Assembly: GCA_032160165.1 (NCBI GenBank)
Contig: JAVHWA010000031.1
Span: 62,001-126,000 of the forward strand
Length of the DNA stretch: 64,000 bases
Reading direction: 5' to 3'
Origin: QHXM01 sp032160165
GTDB taxonomy: Bacteria; Acidobacteriota; Blastocatellia; Pyrinomonadales; Pyrinomonadaceae
Below the pieces are notes generated by a model. That model searched no databases and was not told the origin of the DNA. It saw only the letters and a program-made list of their open reading frames with translations. The translations under genes and the position numbers were made by a program. Shown piece after piece: positions 17,931 through 26,135 of this stretch; position 1 is the first letter of the stretch; each line of letters starts with the position of its first letter.

Positions 17931-18716
17931 ATGATCAACAGACTAATTCGCCCGTTTTGCGCCCTTACGCTGGTATTGGCCCTCAGCGTGGTCGCGTTCG
18001 CAGATACTATTCGACTGAAAGATGGCAGCGTAATTCGCGGGCAGGTTGTAGGTTTTAAGGACCAGCAGTTCGTAGTCCTCGTCGGGGCCGGAGCTCGCGG
18101 CCGCCGAAGCCAGATAACTCTCTATATGGAGGACGTTGAGTCGATCGAGTTCGACTCGGCCGGTAGCGCACCGGTCATCGCCGACAACAATCCGCGGCCG
18201 AGCGTGCGACCATCCAACCCTACCACCACACGTCCACCGGTCTTGCAGCCGAGCACGACCCAGGACACCTCGTCCGAACCGGACAACACAGTCTCTCAGC
18301 CTGGAAGCCAGCCATCCTCGCAGGGCTCGCCCACGTTTTTTCAGATCAACACTCGGGTTCGCGGTGATAACGCGGCTAACGGCTGGACGAATAGCGGGCT
18401 GGTGGTTCGACGCGGACAACGCATCCGCCTTACGGCCTCGGGTCGTATCGCGCTGGGCGGCGGTCGAGTCTCGACGCCAGCGGGCGTTCCTGCCATTCAG
18501 GACGACCAGAAGTTGATGCGCTCATATCCCACCGGATCGCTCATTGCAGTGATCGGCGACGACAATGATGACTTTATATTCGTTGGCGGCCGCCGAGAGT
18601 TTATTGCGCAACGCGACGGCGTGCTCTTTCTTGGGGTTAACGAAGGGAACTTGAACGACAACACCGGATCCTATGATGTGGTTGTCGAGGCCGAAGCAAT
18701 GGGTGGATCGCGGTGA
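17931..18716 (+). CDS. Secreted protein with Lsm-like N-domain and PA-IL-like lectin C-domain
   Basis: 261 residues from the ATG at 17931 (GGAG upstream, then signal peptide 'FCALTLVLALSVVAFA'). Residues about 23-75 ('DTIRLKDGSVIRGQVVGF', 'EDVESIEFDS') form a small beta-barrel seen in many acidobacterial exported proteins. A Pro/Thr/Ser linker (about 82-140) follows. The C-terminal 120 residues ('GWTNSGLVVRRGQRIRLTAS', 'PTGSLIAVIGDDNDDF', 'GVLFLGVNEGNLNDNTGSYD') follow the PA-IL (LecA) galactose-binding lectin pattern, including the Asn/Asp-rich Ca-binding loop. Carbohydrate binding is inferred from that pattern. Confidence 0.75.
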   Translation: MINRLIRPFCALTLVLALSVVAFADTIRLKDGSVIRGQVVGFKDQQFVVLVGAGARGRRSQITLYMEDVESIEFDSAGSAPVIADNNPRPSVRPSNPTTTRPPVLQPSTTQDTSSEPDNTVSQPGSQPSSQGSPTFFQINTRVRGDNAANGWTNSGLVVRRGQRIRLTASGRIALGGGRVSTPAGVPAIQDDQKLMRSYPTGSLIAVIGDDNDDFIFVGGRREFIAQRDGVLFLGVNEGNLNDNTGSYDVVVEAEAMGGSR

Positions 18717-18725
18717 GGTGATTAA

Positions 18726-18752
18726 TCTCTGTGGCTCCGTGTCTCTGTTGTG
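18726..18752. repeat. Single-arm 9-bp-period array
   Basis: TCTCTGTGG CTCCGTGTC TCTGTTGTG: three degenerate nonamers just after the lectin-domain gene. No complementary arm was found nearby. It resembles one arm of the 9-bp hairpin at 49500-49634. Confidence 0.4.
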
Positions 18753-18904
18753 ACTTTCAGCCTGAGTCGAACGGATCGAGGGCATCTGAATGCGTGATGT
18801 GCGGCATCGAACCACTGCATCTTGACCGTCCATCGCGTAAACCCTAGTATTCTTCTGAAGCCCTGGAAGTTGCAACGGCCGCTCGCCACCGAGGATTTCT
18901 TAGC

Positions 18905-20128
18905 ATGTTTCGCACATTGTTCCGCCGACCGCTTTCCTTTGTCGCCTTCGTCATCATTATTTCAATTTCGCTGAGCGGGAATCTCACGGTCATTGCCCAA
19001 TCCAGGCGGCAACCACCTACCGCCAACGAGAAGAAGAACAAACGCCCGGACGGAACCCAAAAGCCCGAGCAGAAAGAAGACCTCCCACCAGACATCGTAG
19101 GCAAGCCTCAGGAAGCCGAGACGGTCTCGGTTACCACCAACCTGGTCAACGTTGACGCCGTCGTATATCAAAAGAAGTCCGGCCAGATCATCAACGGGCT
19201 CAAGAAAGAAAACTTCGCCATCTTTGAAGACGGCGTGCAGAAGGACATTACGAACTTCTCCACACCGGAAGCGCCCATCACCGTGACGCTCGTGGTCGAG
19301 TACAGCAAACTTTCCGCCAAGCTTGGCTACTATGGGAACGGCGGTTTTGAAGCGGGCCAGATGGAAGCTATTCGGCCGATGGCGATATTCCTTTCGCAGT
19401 TCGTCAAGCCACCAGACGATTACGTCTCGGTGATCGCGTATGACATTCGACCGACGCCGCTCACGGACTTCACCAACGACCCCAGGCGAATTCAGGACGT
19501 CATCAACCTACTGCTTCGCAATCAGCCGGCGTTCAGCGATTCGAATCTATTCGACGCGCTGCAGTTCACATTGATAGGGGGACGGGGCGACTCAGTGGTA
19601 TTGGAGGACTCGAAAGAGAAGAAGGCTGACTATGCGGGCCTCGCCAGCGTCCAGGGCCGTCGCAAGGCAATGATTTTGATCAGCAGCGGGATAGATACGT
19701 TTAGCAAGATCAACTACGACAGGGCGCGCAAGGTGCTGCAAAATTCCGGCGTGCCGGTCTACATCATCGGTACCGGAAATCTCTTCTTCAAAAAGTACGG
19801 CGACCAGCTTGGCCCCATGGATGATATGCTCTCGCAAACCCCCGGCAGGCTCACGTTTCTACAGGCCCAGAATCAGCTCAACACCTTCGCCAAGGAGACC
19901 GGCGGGATGCACTTCCCAATCACTTTCGAGGGTGAGATCCCGAGTGCGCTGAGAACAATTAACGCACTCCTGCGAAGCCAGTACAGCCTCGGCTACAATC
20001 CCGGCGACAAGCGCGACGGCAAGCAACATAAAATCGTCGTTAGGGTCGACATCGATGGCGACGGCCAGTATGACGACAAAGATTACATCGTGCAGAGTCG
20101 CCAGTTTTACAACGCGCCGAAAGCGTGA
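18905..20128 (+). CDS. VWFA-related Acidobacterial domain protein
   Basis: 407 residues. A signal peptide ('FVAFVIIISISLSGNLTVIAQ') and a charged linker are followed by 'VTTNLVNVDAVVYQKKSGQI' and 'GLKKENFAIFEDGVQKDITN', the hallmark of the acidobacterial VWFA-related family, then a von Willebrand A-like domain ('MILISSGIDTFSKINYDRA', 'VPVYIIGTGNL') and 'LRSQYSLGYNPGDKRDGKQH' near the C-terminus. A metal-ion adhesion site is degenerate by eye. These exported proteins are abundant in the phylum and of unknown role, probably protein-protein contacts at the envelope. Confidence 0.9.
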   Translation: MFRTLFRRPLSFVAFVIIISISLSGNLTVIAQSRRQPPTANEKKNKRPDGTQKPEQKEDLPPDIVGKPQEAETVSVTTNLVNVDAVVYQKKSGQIINGLKKENFAIFEDGVQKDITNFSTPEAPITVTLVVEYSKLSAKLGYYGNGGFEAGQMEAIRPMAIFLSQFVKPPDDYVSVIAYDIRPTPLTDFTNDPRRIQDVINLLLRNQPAFSDSNLFDALQFTLIGGRGDSVVLEDSKEKKADYAGLASVQGRRKAMILISSGIDTFSKINYDRARKVLQNSGVPVYIIGTGNLFFKKYGDQLGPMDDMLSQTPGRLTFLQAQNQLNTFAKETGGMHFPITFEGEIPSALRTINALLRSQYSLGYNPGDKRDGKQHKIVVRVDIDGDGQYDDKDYIVQSRQFYNAPKA

Positions 20129-20130
20129 GT

Positions 20131-20242
20131 GAATTGCGGATTGCGGAATGAAGCATCGCCAGGTTAATCGGAGCGAGCTTGTCGTCACCCTCCCAATCGC
20201 GTATTTCACATTCCAGATTCCGAATCCCAAAATCTGCAATTC
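20131..20242. repeat. Heptad hairpin A (word TGCGGAT)
   Basis: Left arm 20131-20150 (GAATTGCGGATTGCGGAATG) and right arm 20209-20242 (units TTCCAGA, TTCCGAA, TCCCAAA, TCTGCAA) are complementary and 7-bp periodic. It sits between convergent genes, so it could also terminate transcription. Confidence 0.7.
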
Positions 20243-20251
20243 TCCGGACCT

Positions 20252-20905
20252 TTAGCGCGGCCACTGACGCGGCTGGAGTTCGCTCGCCTTCAGATCACGG
20301 ATAGCACCGAATCCCTTGAACATGGGAATCAACAGGAAGATTCGCATGAAGATCCCGCCGGCGGGCATCGATTCGTGCGGAATGGCCTGGCCAATGATGT
20401 AAATGGCCCAAATTCCACTCGCAAGGAAAAGCGCAACGGCTACCGCGAGCGCCACCATCGATCTTCCCTTCACCAGGAATCCAAGCAGTAGGAAAACAAC
20501 TCCGAAGACAATGGTCGTCCAATCGATTCCATAGCGCCCTGTCAAAAACTGAGTGTCGGTCAGGACTGCGATCAGCCCGAGGACGATGTTGAGACCCGCT
20601 ATGAAGAAGATAACGCCGTATGCCACTTTCAGCTGTTGGCTCGGATCCGAATCAGAACCAGGTAGCGGCTGTCCGTTTCTCGTAACCCTTAGCTGAACAG
20701 CCGCGAAGGACTTGGCCAACTGTACGCCCAGACACGAGCCGTCCGGGAGAGCAAACTGGTGTCCGTGGATAAGGGCTTTCTTATCGGCTATCGTGCCCAC
20801 AACATACCCATCGACCTTAACCGTGATCTCTTTCCAGAAGCCTCTCCACGAAATCTCGACGCGCTTTGGTCCGCCTGGATCAAGGGAGAATTTTCGAGTC
20901 GGCAT
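20252..20905 (-). CDS. Integral membrane protein of unknown function
   Basis: 217 residues. The N-terminal about 90 residues are soluble and beta-rich ('RVEISWRGFWKEITVKVDG', 'ALPDGSCLGVQLAKSF'), followed by about four transmembrane segments ('VIFFIAGLNIVLGLIAVL', 'IVFGVVFLLLGFLV', 'MVALAVAVALFLASGIWAIY', 'IFMRIFLLIPMFKGF'). No family recognised. It is flanked on both sides by heptad hairpins A and B. Confidence 0.7.
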   Translation of the reverse strand: MPTRKFSLDPGGPKRVEISWRGFWKEITVKVDGYVVGTIADKKALIHGHQFALPDGSCLGVQLAKSFAAVQLRVTRNGQPLPGSDSDPSQQLKVAYGVIFFIAGLNIVLGLIAVLTDTQFLTGRYGIDWTTIVFGVVFLLLGFLVKGRSMVALAVAVALFLASGIWAIYIIGQAIPHESMPAGGIFMRIFLLIPMFKGFGAIRDLKASELQPRQWPR

Positions 20906-20918
20906 AAGGACCCCCTAT

Positions 20919-21042
20919 TAATTGCGGAATGCGGATTTCGGATTGCGGAATAAAGGACTCAGACGCTAATTAGCTTGCGCCTCTCAGGGTCTGCGAACAC
21001 CGGTATTTCGCAATCCGAGATCCGCATTCCGCAATCCGCAAT
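20919..21042. repeat. Heptad hairpin B (word TGCGGAA/TTCGGAT)
   Basis: Left arm 20919-20952: TGCGGAA TGCGGAT TTCGGAT TGCGGAA. Right arm 21005-21042: TTCGCAA TCCGAGA TCCGCAT TCCGCAA TCCGCAA. Loop of about 52 bases. The right arm abuts the stop codon of the AlbA_2 gene. Its word is close to that of locus A, 800 bases away. Confidence 0.8.
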
Positions 21043-22352
21043 CAGATGGCTCCGTAGAACCTCAAGCGAAACTCATCATTGGATGAATGAATCTCCGCGC
21101 GCCGGCCTGAGAAGGTCCGTGAGAGACGCAGCAGTTCGGGCAGACCTCCGCGTGAAAGCGATTGTCCATACGCCGGGCTATAAAAGATCGCGGCTAGTTG
21201 CGGATTCAACCGCTGAGGCACTCCGTAACGGATGGCTTTCTGCGCTGTTGGCGCAAAGCCGACGCTGCGCCGCGGGTTGATGAGCTCAACCGACTTGTCG
21301 AAGATATGCAATCGCGTCTGTAGGTCTCGAAGCGAAAGGTCTCTGTGGACCAGGGCGTTTGCTATCCCCTCGCTTATGGCGCCACGTGGGTAATTGGCGC
21401 GCGCGGCGACTGGAGCATCATCAACCTCGGAGGCTGGAAAACGGCGCGGGCGTGTGTCCCACAGGTCACAATATCTACTGACAAACGTAATGGCAGAATC
21501 GTAGAGCGTGTGCAGGTTGCCGGTTAGTTGCGCTCGTTCGATCACCGGAGACTGCGTGTTATCGCCCGCGAAGCGCGTCGCGATGATCTGAGAACGGGGT
21601 AACAGTTCAGCTACGCGCTGATCGCGTCCGAAGAGAAGTAGCCCCGCGACGGTGGGAATCGTCTCGTTCGCGCTGCTAACCGCCAGCAGCAGATCGCGCT
21701 CCATTACATCTTTCGTCGGATAACCCGCGCCGGTGGCCGCGTCGAACGCGTCGCCTTCGAACGCCTTAACAAAAGTCCAAAGGTGCGCCTCGTCTATGTC
21801 CGCAATCGTGCTGCCTATCGCCGGAACGTTTTCGTATCGAAATGGCCGAGCATCGTCTATCAAAGCCGATAGCTCTTCGCGCGAGGCCTCTCTTTTCTCC
21901 GCGCCAATGCGTATATAGAACCGACCGTCCCGAGTTTGGTATGGTGGCGTCTTACCGACCACATCCAGTGCGACTATCCGGCGGCCATTATCAAACGCGA
22001 CGCGATCGATGAACGGAACCAGCGGAGGCAGAATGTCTTCTCTACAGATGCGCACCAGGTCCTCCTGGACGCTTTCCGCATCGTCGAGCCCTTCCACTCG
22101 CAATTGGTCGTTGACGCCAAAGACGATCAGGCCTCCACCCGTATTCGCCAGCGCAACGATCTCCTGCGAGATCTTCTCCGGATTTGATAATTTGACCTTG
22201 AGTTCGAGAAACGTATCTTCGCCGCCTCGGACCAACCGCATGAGTTCGGTTCGTGAGGTCTGCGGCAGAGGAATGCTTGAGATGTACTCCTGGAACGAAC
22301 GTTCCGTGGAGGGTTCGTGTCTCTGATTGCTGCGAAATCGTCTGCGAGCCAT
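21042..22352 (-). CDS. AlbA_2 / Schlafen-like domain protein with HATPase_c_4-like C-domain
   Basis: 436 residues. The N-terminal region matches the AlbA_2 (Schlafen AlbA_2) fold: 'RGGEDTFLELKVKLSNPEKI', 'EIVALANTGGGLIVFGVND', 'GRFYIRIGAEKREASREEL'. The centre ('TVAGLLLFGRDQRVAELLP') and the C-terminal part ('NYPRGAISEGIANALVHRDL', 'FDKSVELINPRR') fit the HATPase_c_4 segment of the same proteins. These are often annotated as ATP-binding transcriptional regulators; some family members occur near defence genes, but none is visible here. Role unassigned. Confidence 0.8.
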   Translation of the reverse strand: MARRRFRSNQRHEPSTERSFQEYISSIPLPQTSRTELMRLVRGGEDTFLELKVKLSNPEKISQEIVALANTGGGLIVFGVNDQLRVEGLDDAESVQEDLVRICREDILPPLVPFIDRVAFDNGRRIVALDVVGKTPPYQTRDGRFYIRIGAEKREASREELSALIDDARPFRYENVPAIGSTIADIDEAHLWTFVKAFEGDAFDAATGAGYPTKDVMERDLLLAVSSANETIPTVAGLLLFGRDQRVAELLPRSQIIATRFAGDNTQSPVIERAQLTGNLHTLYDSAITFVSRYCDLWDTRPRRFPASEVDDAPVAARANYPRGAISEGIANALVHRDLSLRDLQTRLHIFDKSVELINPRRSVGFAPTAQKAIRYGVPQRLNPQLAAIFYSPAYGQSLSRGGLPELLRLSRTFSGRRAEIHSSNDEFRLRFYGAI

Positions 22353-22426
22353 TTGTGTATGGACGGGGCCCAGCGTCTCCCGCCCGGATGTGACGCTAAT
22401 GACCGCGTCGCATCGCTGGATTAAGT

Positions 22427-24136
22427 TTAGTCGTCATTTCTCCCGCTGACGGCTTCAAGTATCTCTTGCTCGTGTCGAGCAAGAGAACGTCCCTGCCCTG
22501 CGATCAACGAAAGATAGAGTCCGATCGCAATAACTGCGAATGAGGCGAGTGTAACATACTTGATTATCAAACTTCGGGTGTAGTAGCCGGCTACGGCCGC
22601 CAGGATTGGCATCGCCGCCATAACGAGCAGAATTGGGATCAACAAGAATCCGGTTACGCCAGAGGCATTCATGCGCTTTCCGAACTGAAGCCGTTTTGGA
22701 AAACGGATCGAGAGCCAGTTGCCGATCAGCGCGAAAGTAGCTGCGAAGATGACGAAGCTGAATGCCGCAAATCCGAGTGCCGGCAATGTCAAATCGCGGA
22801 AGACGAGTTGATTGACTCCCAGCAGCACCGTGCACAAGAGCAAGGCGAGAAATCCTATGGACAAGTTCTTACCAATTAGGATCGTCGTCCTCTGGATGGG
22901 CGCGAGGATGAGTGCTCGCATTCCACCGCTTTCGTAAGCGAAGAGGTTACAGGAGAGAGACGAAAGAATCAGAAACACATAAAGAATGCCTGCGGCAACC
23001 AGCAGCCCGTCAGAGTAAGCGGCGAAAGTATGCGCCGGCGGCGCCATCTCGATACTCCGCGCGCCAAGCCGATTCCCACGTGCTAAACGAACCACAATCA
23101 GGACAAGCGGCATGAGCGCCATCATCCGCAATTGCGCATTTCGCATCGCGTAGCGCAGCTCTTTCTCTATCACGGCAGAGAGTTCCTGCGAGACGAAAGG
23201 AAGCTGCCATCCCACCTCGCGCACGCCGCTGCTCGTTTGTGTCTGGGTCGAAACCCGTTTCGCTCCTCCGATCTCGAGTGCCGAACGACGCGCTATCAGA
23301 TATGTGACGCTGACGAAAACCACGGTATAGGCGGCGAGCGTCACTAGCGACATTACATACACGAAGCCGACACCCTGCCCGCTGAGTCCTTCCGTCAAAC
23401 CAATCGCCACGGCGCCCGGCGGGGTCCAGCGCAAACCTTTGAGCTCCCCGGCGTGTCGCGCCATGTACGACGCAAACTCTCCGAAGAAAGCACCGCCGAG
23501 CGCAACTACGATGCCGATTAGAGCAATGAGCGTTTCACCTCGACTTCGTCGCCGCTGCATCAACGTACTCAGCGATGTTGAAAGCCACTTGGTGATGCTG
23601 ATCCCGCAGGTGATCGCGAGAATTGCAACCGGGAGCGAGAGCACAACGTTACCTATGCCGAACCCGGCGCCGAGAGCAATGCTGAGAATGATGGGGATGG
23701 CGAATATGGAAGCGAGGTTCGTAAACTCGCTAAGGAAATCCAGCGCGAATAGCTTTCGCAAGCTGACCGGATAAAGCAGCAGGCGCTTCGGAGTGAATTG
23801 ACTCGCGCCTCCCAGGCTCAACGGCACCGTGGCCCACATCAGGTAGACCAGCGAGAGTGTGATGAATACCAGCAGGAACCCCGATTGCAGAATGTTTCGA
23901 GTCTCAGCGGCTTGGGCATTATCGGGCGGTAGCTCTGAGAGGAAGCGCGCTGCTCCACCTGGAGAGAGTATTTTGTAGATGGTGATTCCCAGAACGAAGG
24001 CTATCAGGAGCGCCAACCCCAGGGCAGCCATCGTTCCCAGAATCGAGGCGACCCGACCAAGCACTGCTTTGCGCGAGCGCATCGAATTGCGAAACAGCGT
24101 CCACTTCAACCATAGCAGTGCGGCGAATTGATCCAT
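22427..24136 (-). CDS. ABC-2-type transporter permease
   Basis: 569 residues from the ATG at 24136 (an ATG two codons upstream is equally possible). About twelve hydrophobic segments in two halves separated by a loop with 'LSAVIEKELRYAMRNAQLR', a hallmark of large exporter permeases of the ABC-2 superfamily; 'FTPKRLLLYPVSLRKLFALD' and 'LILAPIQRTTILIGKNLSIG' are the paired coupling-helix-like segments. No ATPase gene is adjacent; the nearest orphan ATPase in the window is at 62294-63118. Substrate unknown. Confidence 0.8.
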   Translation of the reverse strand: MDQFAALLWLKWTLFRNSMRSRKAVLGRVASILGTMAALGLALLIAFVLGITIYKILSPGGAARFLSELPPDNAQAAETRNILQSGFLLVFITLSLVYLMWATVPLSLGGASQFTPKRLLLYPVSLRKLFALDFLSEFTNLASIFAIPIILSIALGAGFGIGNVVLSLPVAILAITCGISITKWLSTSLSTLMQRRRSRGETLIALIGIVVALGGAFFGEFASYMARHAGELKGLRWTPPGAVAIGLTEGLSGQGVGFVYVMSLVTLAAYTVVFVSVTYLIARRSALEIGGAKRVSTQTQTSSGVREVGWQLPFVSQELSAVIEKELRYAMRNAQLRMMALMPLVLIVVRLARGNRLGARSIEMAPPAHTFAAYSDGLLVAAGILYVFLILSSLSCNLFAYESGGMRALILAPIQRTTILIGKNLSIGFLALLLCTVLLGVNQLVFRDLTLPALGFAAFSFVIFAATFALIGNWLSIRFPKRLQFGKRMNASGVTGFLLIPILLVMAAMPILAAVAGYYTRSLIIKYVTLASFAVIAIGLYLSLIAGQGRSLARHEQEILEAVSGRNDD

Positions 24137-24140
24137 GACC

Positions 24141-24270
24141 ACTGGAGTCTAGAGAGTCGGGAGTCTGGAGTCAAAATTAAGGACCCTTCTGCCGGAGGCT
24201 TGACGAGAAGGCGTCAATATCACAGGCTTCCCTCCGATGACTCCCGACACGCGGCTTCAGACTCCAGACT
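24141..24270. repeat. Heptad hairpin C (word GGAGTCT/ACTCCAG)
   Basis: Left arm 24141-24172 (GGAGTCT, GGGAGTCT, GGAGTC units) and right arm 24239-24270 (ACTCCCG, ACTCCAG, ACT) are complementary. It lies between divergent genes, and the right arm encodes FolK codons 2-11. Confidence 0.7.
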
Positions 24271-24764
24271 TATCTGCTTACGTTGGGTTGGGCTCGAACA
24301 TCGGCGATCGCGCGGGGACTCTTCTGCTCGCGGTGCGTGGAATGTTGGAGGCCGGGTTCGTGGTAACTCGACTGTCCTCTATATATGAAACCGAGCCGGT
24401 GGGTCGCGTCGATCAGCCGACGTTTCTCAATATGGTGGCGGAACTCCGCCGAGGCATTTTTTCTCCTGAGCAAACACTCGCCCGGCTGCTCCGAATTGAG
24501 TACTCGCTCGGTCGCAGGCGAGAGGTAGAGCAGGGACCGCGCACCATAGATCTTGACCTGCTGCTCTTCGGCGAGGAGCAACGATCCTCTGACTTTCTAC
24601 AGCTTCCTCATCCGCGCATGCACCAGCGTCGATTCGTGCTCACGCCGCTTGCAGAGCTGGTTCCTCAGCTTATCCACCCGACTCTTCATAGCAGTATTCA
24701 TGAGTTGCTAGTCGCAACCGACGATCAAGCGGAGGTCAGACTTTGGAAGGGTAATGCCAATTAA
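24237..24764 (+). CDS. folK: 2-amino-4-hydroxy-6-hydroxymethyldihydropteridine diphosphokinase
   Basis: 175 residues. Transfers pyrophosphate from ATP to 6-hydroxymethyl-7,8-dihydropterin in folate synthesis. Motifs: 'YVGLGSNIGDRAGTL', 'SSIYETEPVG', 'LRIEYSLGRRREVEQGPRTI' followed by 'DLDLLLFG', and 'LPHPRMHQRRFVLTPLAEL'. The family core begins at 'AYVGLGSN', and no ATG, GTG or TTG lies between it and the ATG at 24237. The first eleven residues, MTPDTRLQTPD, are therefore a leader encoded by the arm of hairpin C. No ribosome-binding site is evident, which suggests translation is coupled to that structure or the start is weak. Confidence 0.9.
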   Translation: MTPDTRLQTPDLSAYVGLGSNIGDRAGTLLLAVRGMLEAGFVVTRLSSIYETEPVGRVDQPTFLNMVAELRRGIFSPEQTLARLLRIEYSLGRRREVEQGPRTIDLDLLLFGEEQRSSDFLQLPHPRMHQRRFVLTPLAELVPQLIHPTLHSSIHELLVATDDQAEVRLWKGNAN

Positions 24765-24776
24765 GACGCCCCGGTT

Positions 24777-24975
24777 CTCAGCGCCAACGGCGCGAAATGC
24801 AAAAGCCTGGGCCATCGGCCCAGGTCCATTCATACTCAGATCTTCGGAGCGCTGAAAGCGCGGAATGTTTTGAGATCAGCGTTCGATCGCGCGCCTCAGC
24901 GCTGATCGATTCGTACAGAACATATCCTGGGCCGATGGCCCAGGCTTTTGCATCTCGCGCCCTTGGCGCTTTCGG
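24777..24975. repeat. Long inverted repeat element with about 48-bp arms (MITE-like)
   Basis: Left arm 24777-24824 and right arm 24926-24975 are near-perfect reverse complements; the inner 25 bases (AAAAGCCTGGGCCATCGGCC then CAGG) are exact. A second palindrome, GATCAGCG (24874-24881) with CGCTGATC (24900-24907), sits in the loop. It fills most of the folK-panB gap. Confidence 0.75.
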
Positions 24976-25044
24976 AGTCTCCGAACAAATGATTCGATCA
25001 TGTGAATATCAATCCGCATCAGCCCAGGCGATCCACCTTATTCC

Positions 25045-25072
25045 TTGCTTTTCAGCCGACCTGTCCTATAAT
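25045..25072 (+). promoter_or_regulatory. Candidate sigma-70 promoter for panB
   Basis: TTGCTT (25045-25050), 16-base spacer, perfect TATAAT (25067-25072). A start near 25080 gives an about 95-base leader to the panB ATG at 25174. It lies immediately after the MITE-like element. Confidence 0.5.
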
Positions 25073-25173
25073 TACCGCCTTGCACGTCCCTTACATATGA
25101 AGACATAAGAAAATGAAGCGGTGATCCTGGCAAGAAGGGTCGCCGCCTATCTGTTTGGAGAAAGAGTTCCACA

Positions 25174-26058
25174 ATGGCCTATCTCAAACCGCAGCGTCCC
25201 GAAAAAGTAACGGCTCCGAGTTTGCGCGCTAGCAAGGAACGTGGTGAGCGCTTGGTATGTCTGACTGCTTACGACTACACGATGGCTCGCATCGTTGACG
25301 AAGCGGGGATCGATATCGTGCTCGTCGGTGACAGTATCGGCAATACGATGCTCGGCTATGGCAACACGGTTCCGGTCACGCTGGAAGAGATCGTGATGCA
25401 CACCCGCGCAGTACGTCGCGGCGTACAGCGCGCGTTACTTGTCGCGGATATGCCCTATGGCTCGTTTCATACCGGTGAACGTGATGCTATCAACAACGCT
25501 CTGCGCTTGATCAAGGAGGGCGCGGCTGAGGCGGTCAAGCTCGAGGGCGGATTGAAGCGCGCCAAACTGGTCAAAAGACTCGTGGACGAAGAGATCCCGG
25601 TAATGGGACACATCGGACTGACTCCTCAGTCGGTCAATAAACTCGGCGGTTATCGGGTTCAGGGTAAGACTGCTGAAACAGCTCGCCAGCTTCTGGAGGA
25701 TGCAAAGGCACTCGAGGATGCGGGCGCGTTTGCTATCGTGCTTGAAGTGGTTCCGCGCGAAATCGCCAGGCTGATCACCGAAAGCGTCAAGATTCCGACG
25801 ATCGGAATCGGAGCCGGCTCGCATTGTGATATCCAGGTTCTCGTTATCCACGACTTGCTCGGCCTCTCGTTCGGCAAGCTGGCCCGCTTCGTGCGCCCTT
25901 ACGCAAATTTACGCGAGACGATGACGGAGGCCATTAGTCGTTGGGCCGAAGACGTGAGAGTCGGGTCCTACCCATCGGAAGAAGAATCCTACGGACTGCC
26001 TGCAGACGCCGCAAAGGACCTCGATATCAAATCCGACACAGAGGTGAAGAAGCAGTAG
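25174..26058 (+). CDS. panB: 3-methyl-2-oxobutanoate hydroxymethyltransferase
   Basis: 294 residues, somewhat longer than the usual length. First committed step of pantothenate synthesis: transfers a hydroxymethyl group from methylene-tetrahydrofolate to 2-oxoisovalerate. Motifs: 'LTAYDYTMARIVDEAGIDIV', 'LVGDSIGNTMLGYGNTVPV', 'ADMPYGSF', 'AVKLEGG', 'VMGHIGLTPQSVN' and 'TIGIGAGSHCDIQVLVIHD'. The Mg ligands correspond to Asp in 'VGDS' and 'ADMP' and Glu in 'KLEGG'. The substrate donor links it to folate, whose synthesis gene folK lies directly upstream. Confidence 0.96.
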   Translation: MAYLKPQRPEKVTAPSLRASKERGERLVCLTAYDYTMARIVDEAGIDIVLVGDSIGNTMLGYGNTVPVTLEEIVMHTRAVRRGVQRALLVADMPYGSFHTGERDAINNALRLIKEGAAEAVKLEGGLKRAKLVKRLVDEEIPVMGHIGLTPQSVNKLGGYRVQGKTAETARQLLEDAKALEDAGAFAIVLEVVPREIARLITESVKIPTIGIGAGSHCDIQVLVIHDLLGLSFGKLARFVRPYANLRETMTEAISRWAEDVRVGSYPSEEESYGLPADAAKDLDIKSDTEVKKQ

Positions 26059-26133
26059 TCAGTGGTCAGTGGCCGGTGGTCAGTTTTTAGCTGGCTCCCG
26101 CTGACCACTGACCACCGACCACTGATCACTGCC
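26054..26133. repeat. Heptad hairpin F (word GTCAGTG/CTGACCA)
   Basis: Left arm about 26054-26084: GTCAGTG GTCAGTG GCCGGTG GTCAGT. Right arm 26100-26133: CTGACCA CTGACCA CCGACCA CTGATCA CTGCC. The loop is 15 bases. It lies exactly between the panB stop and the panC start. Confidence 0.85.
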
Positions 26134-26135
26134 TT

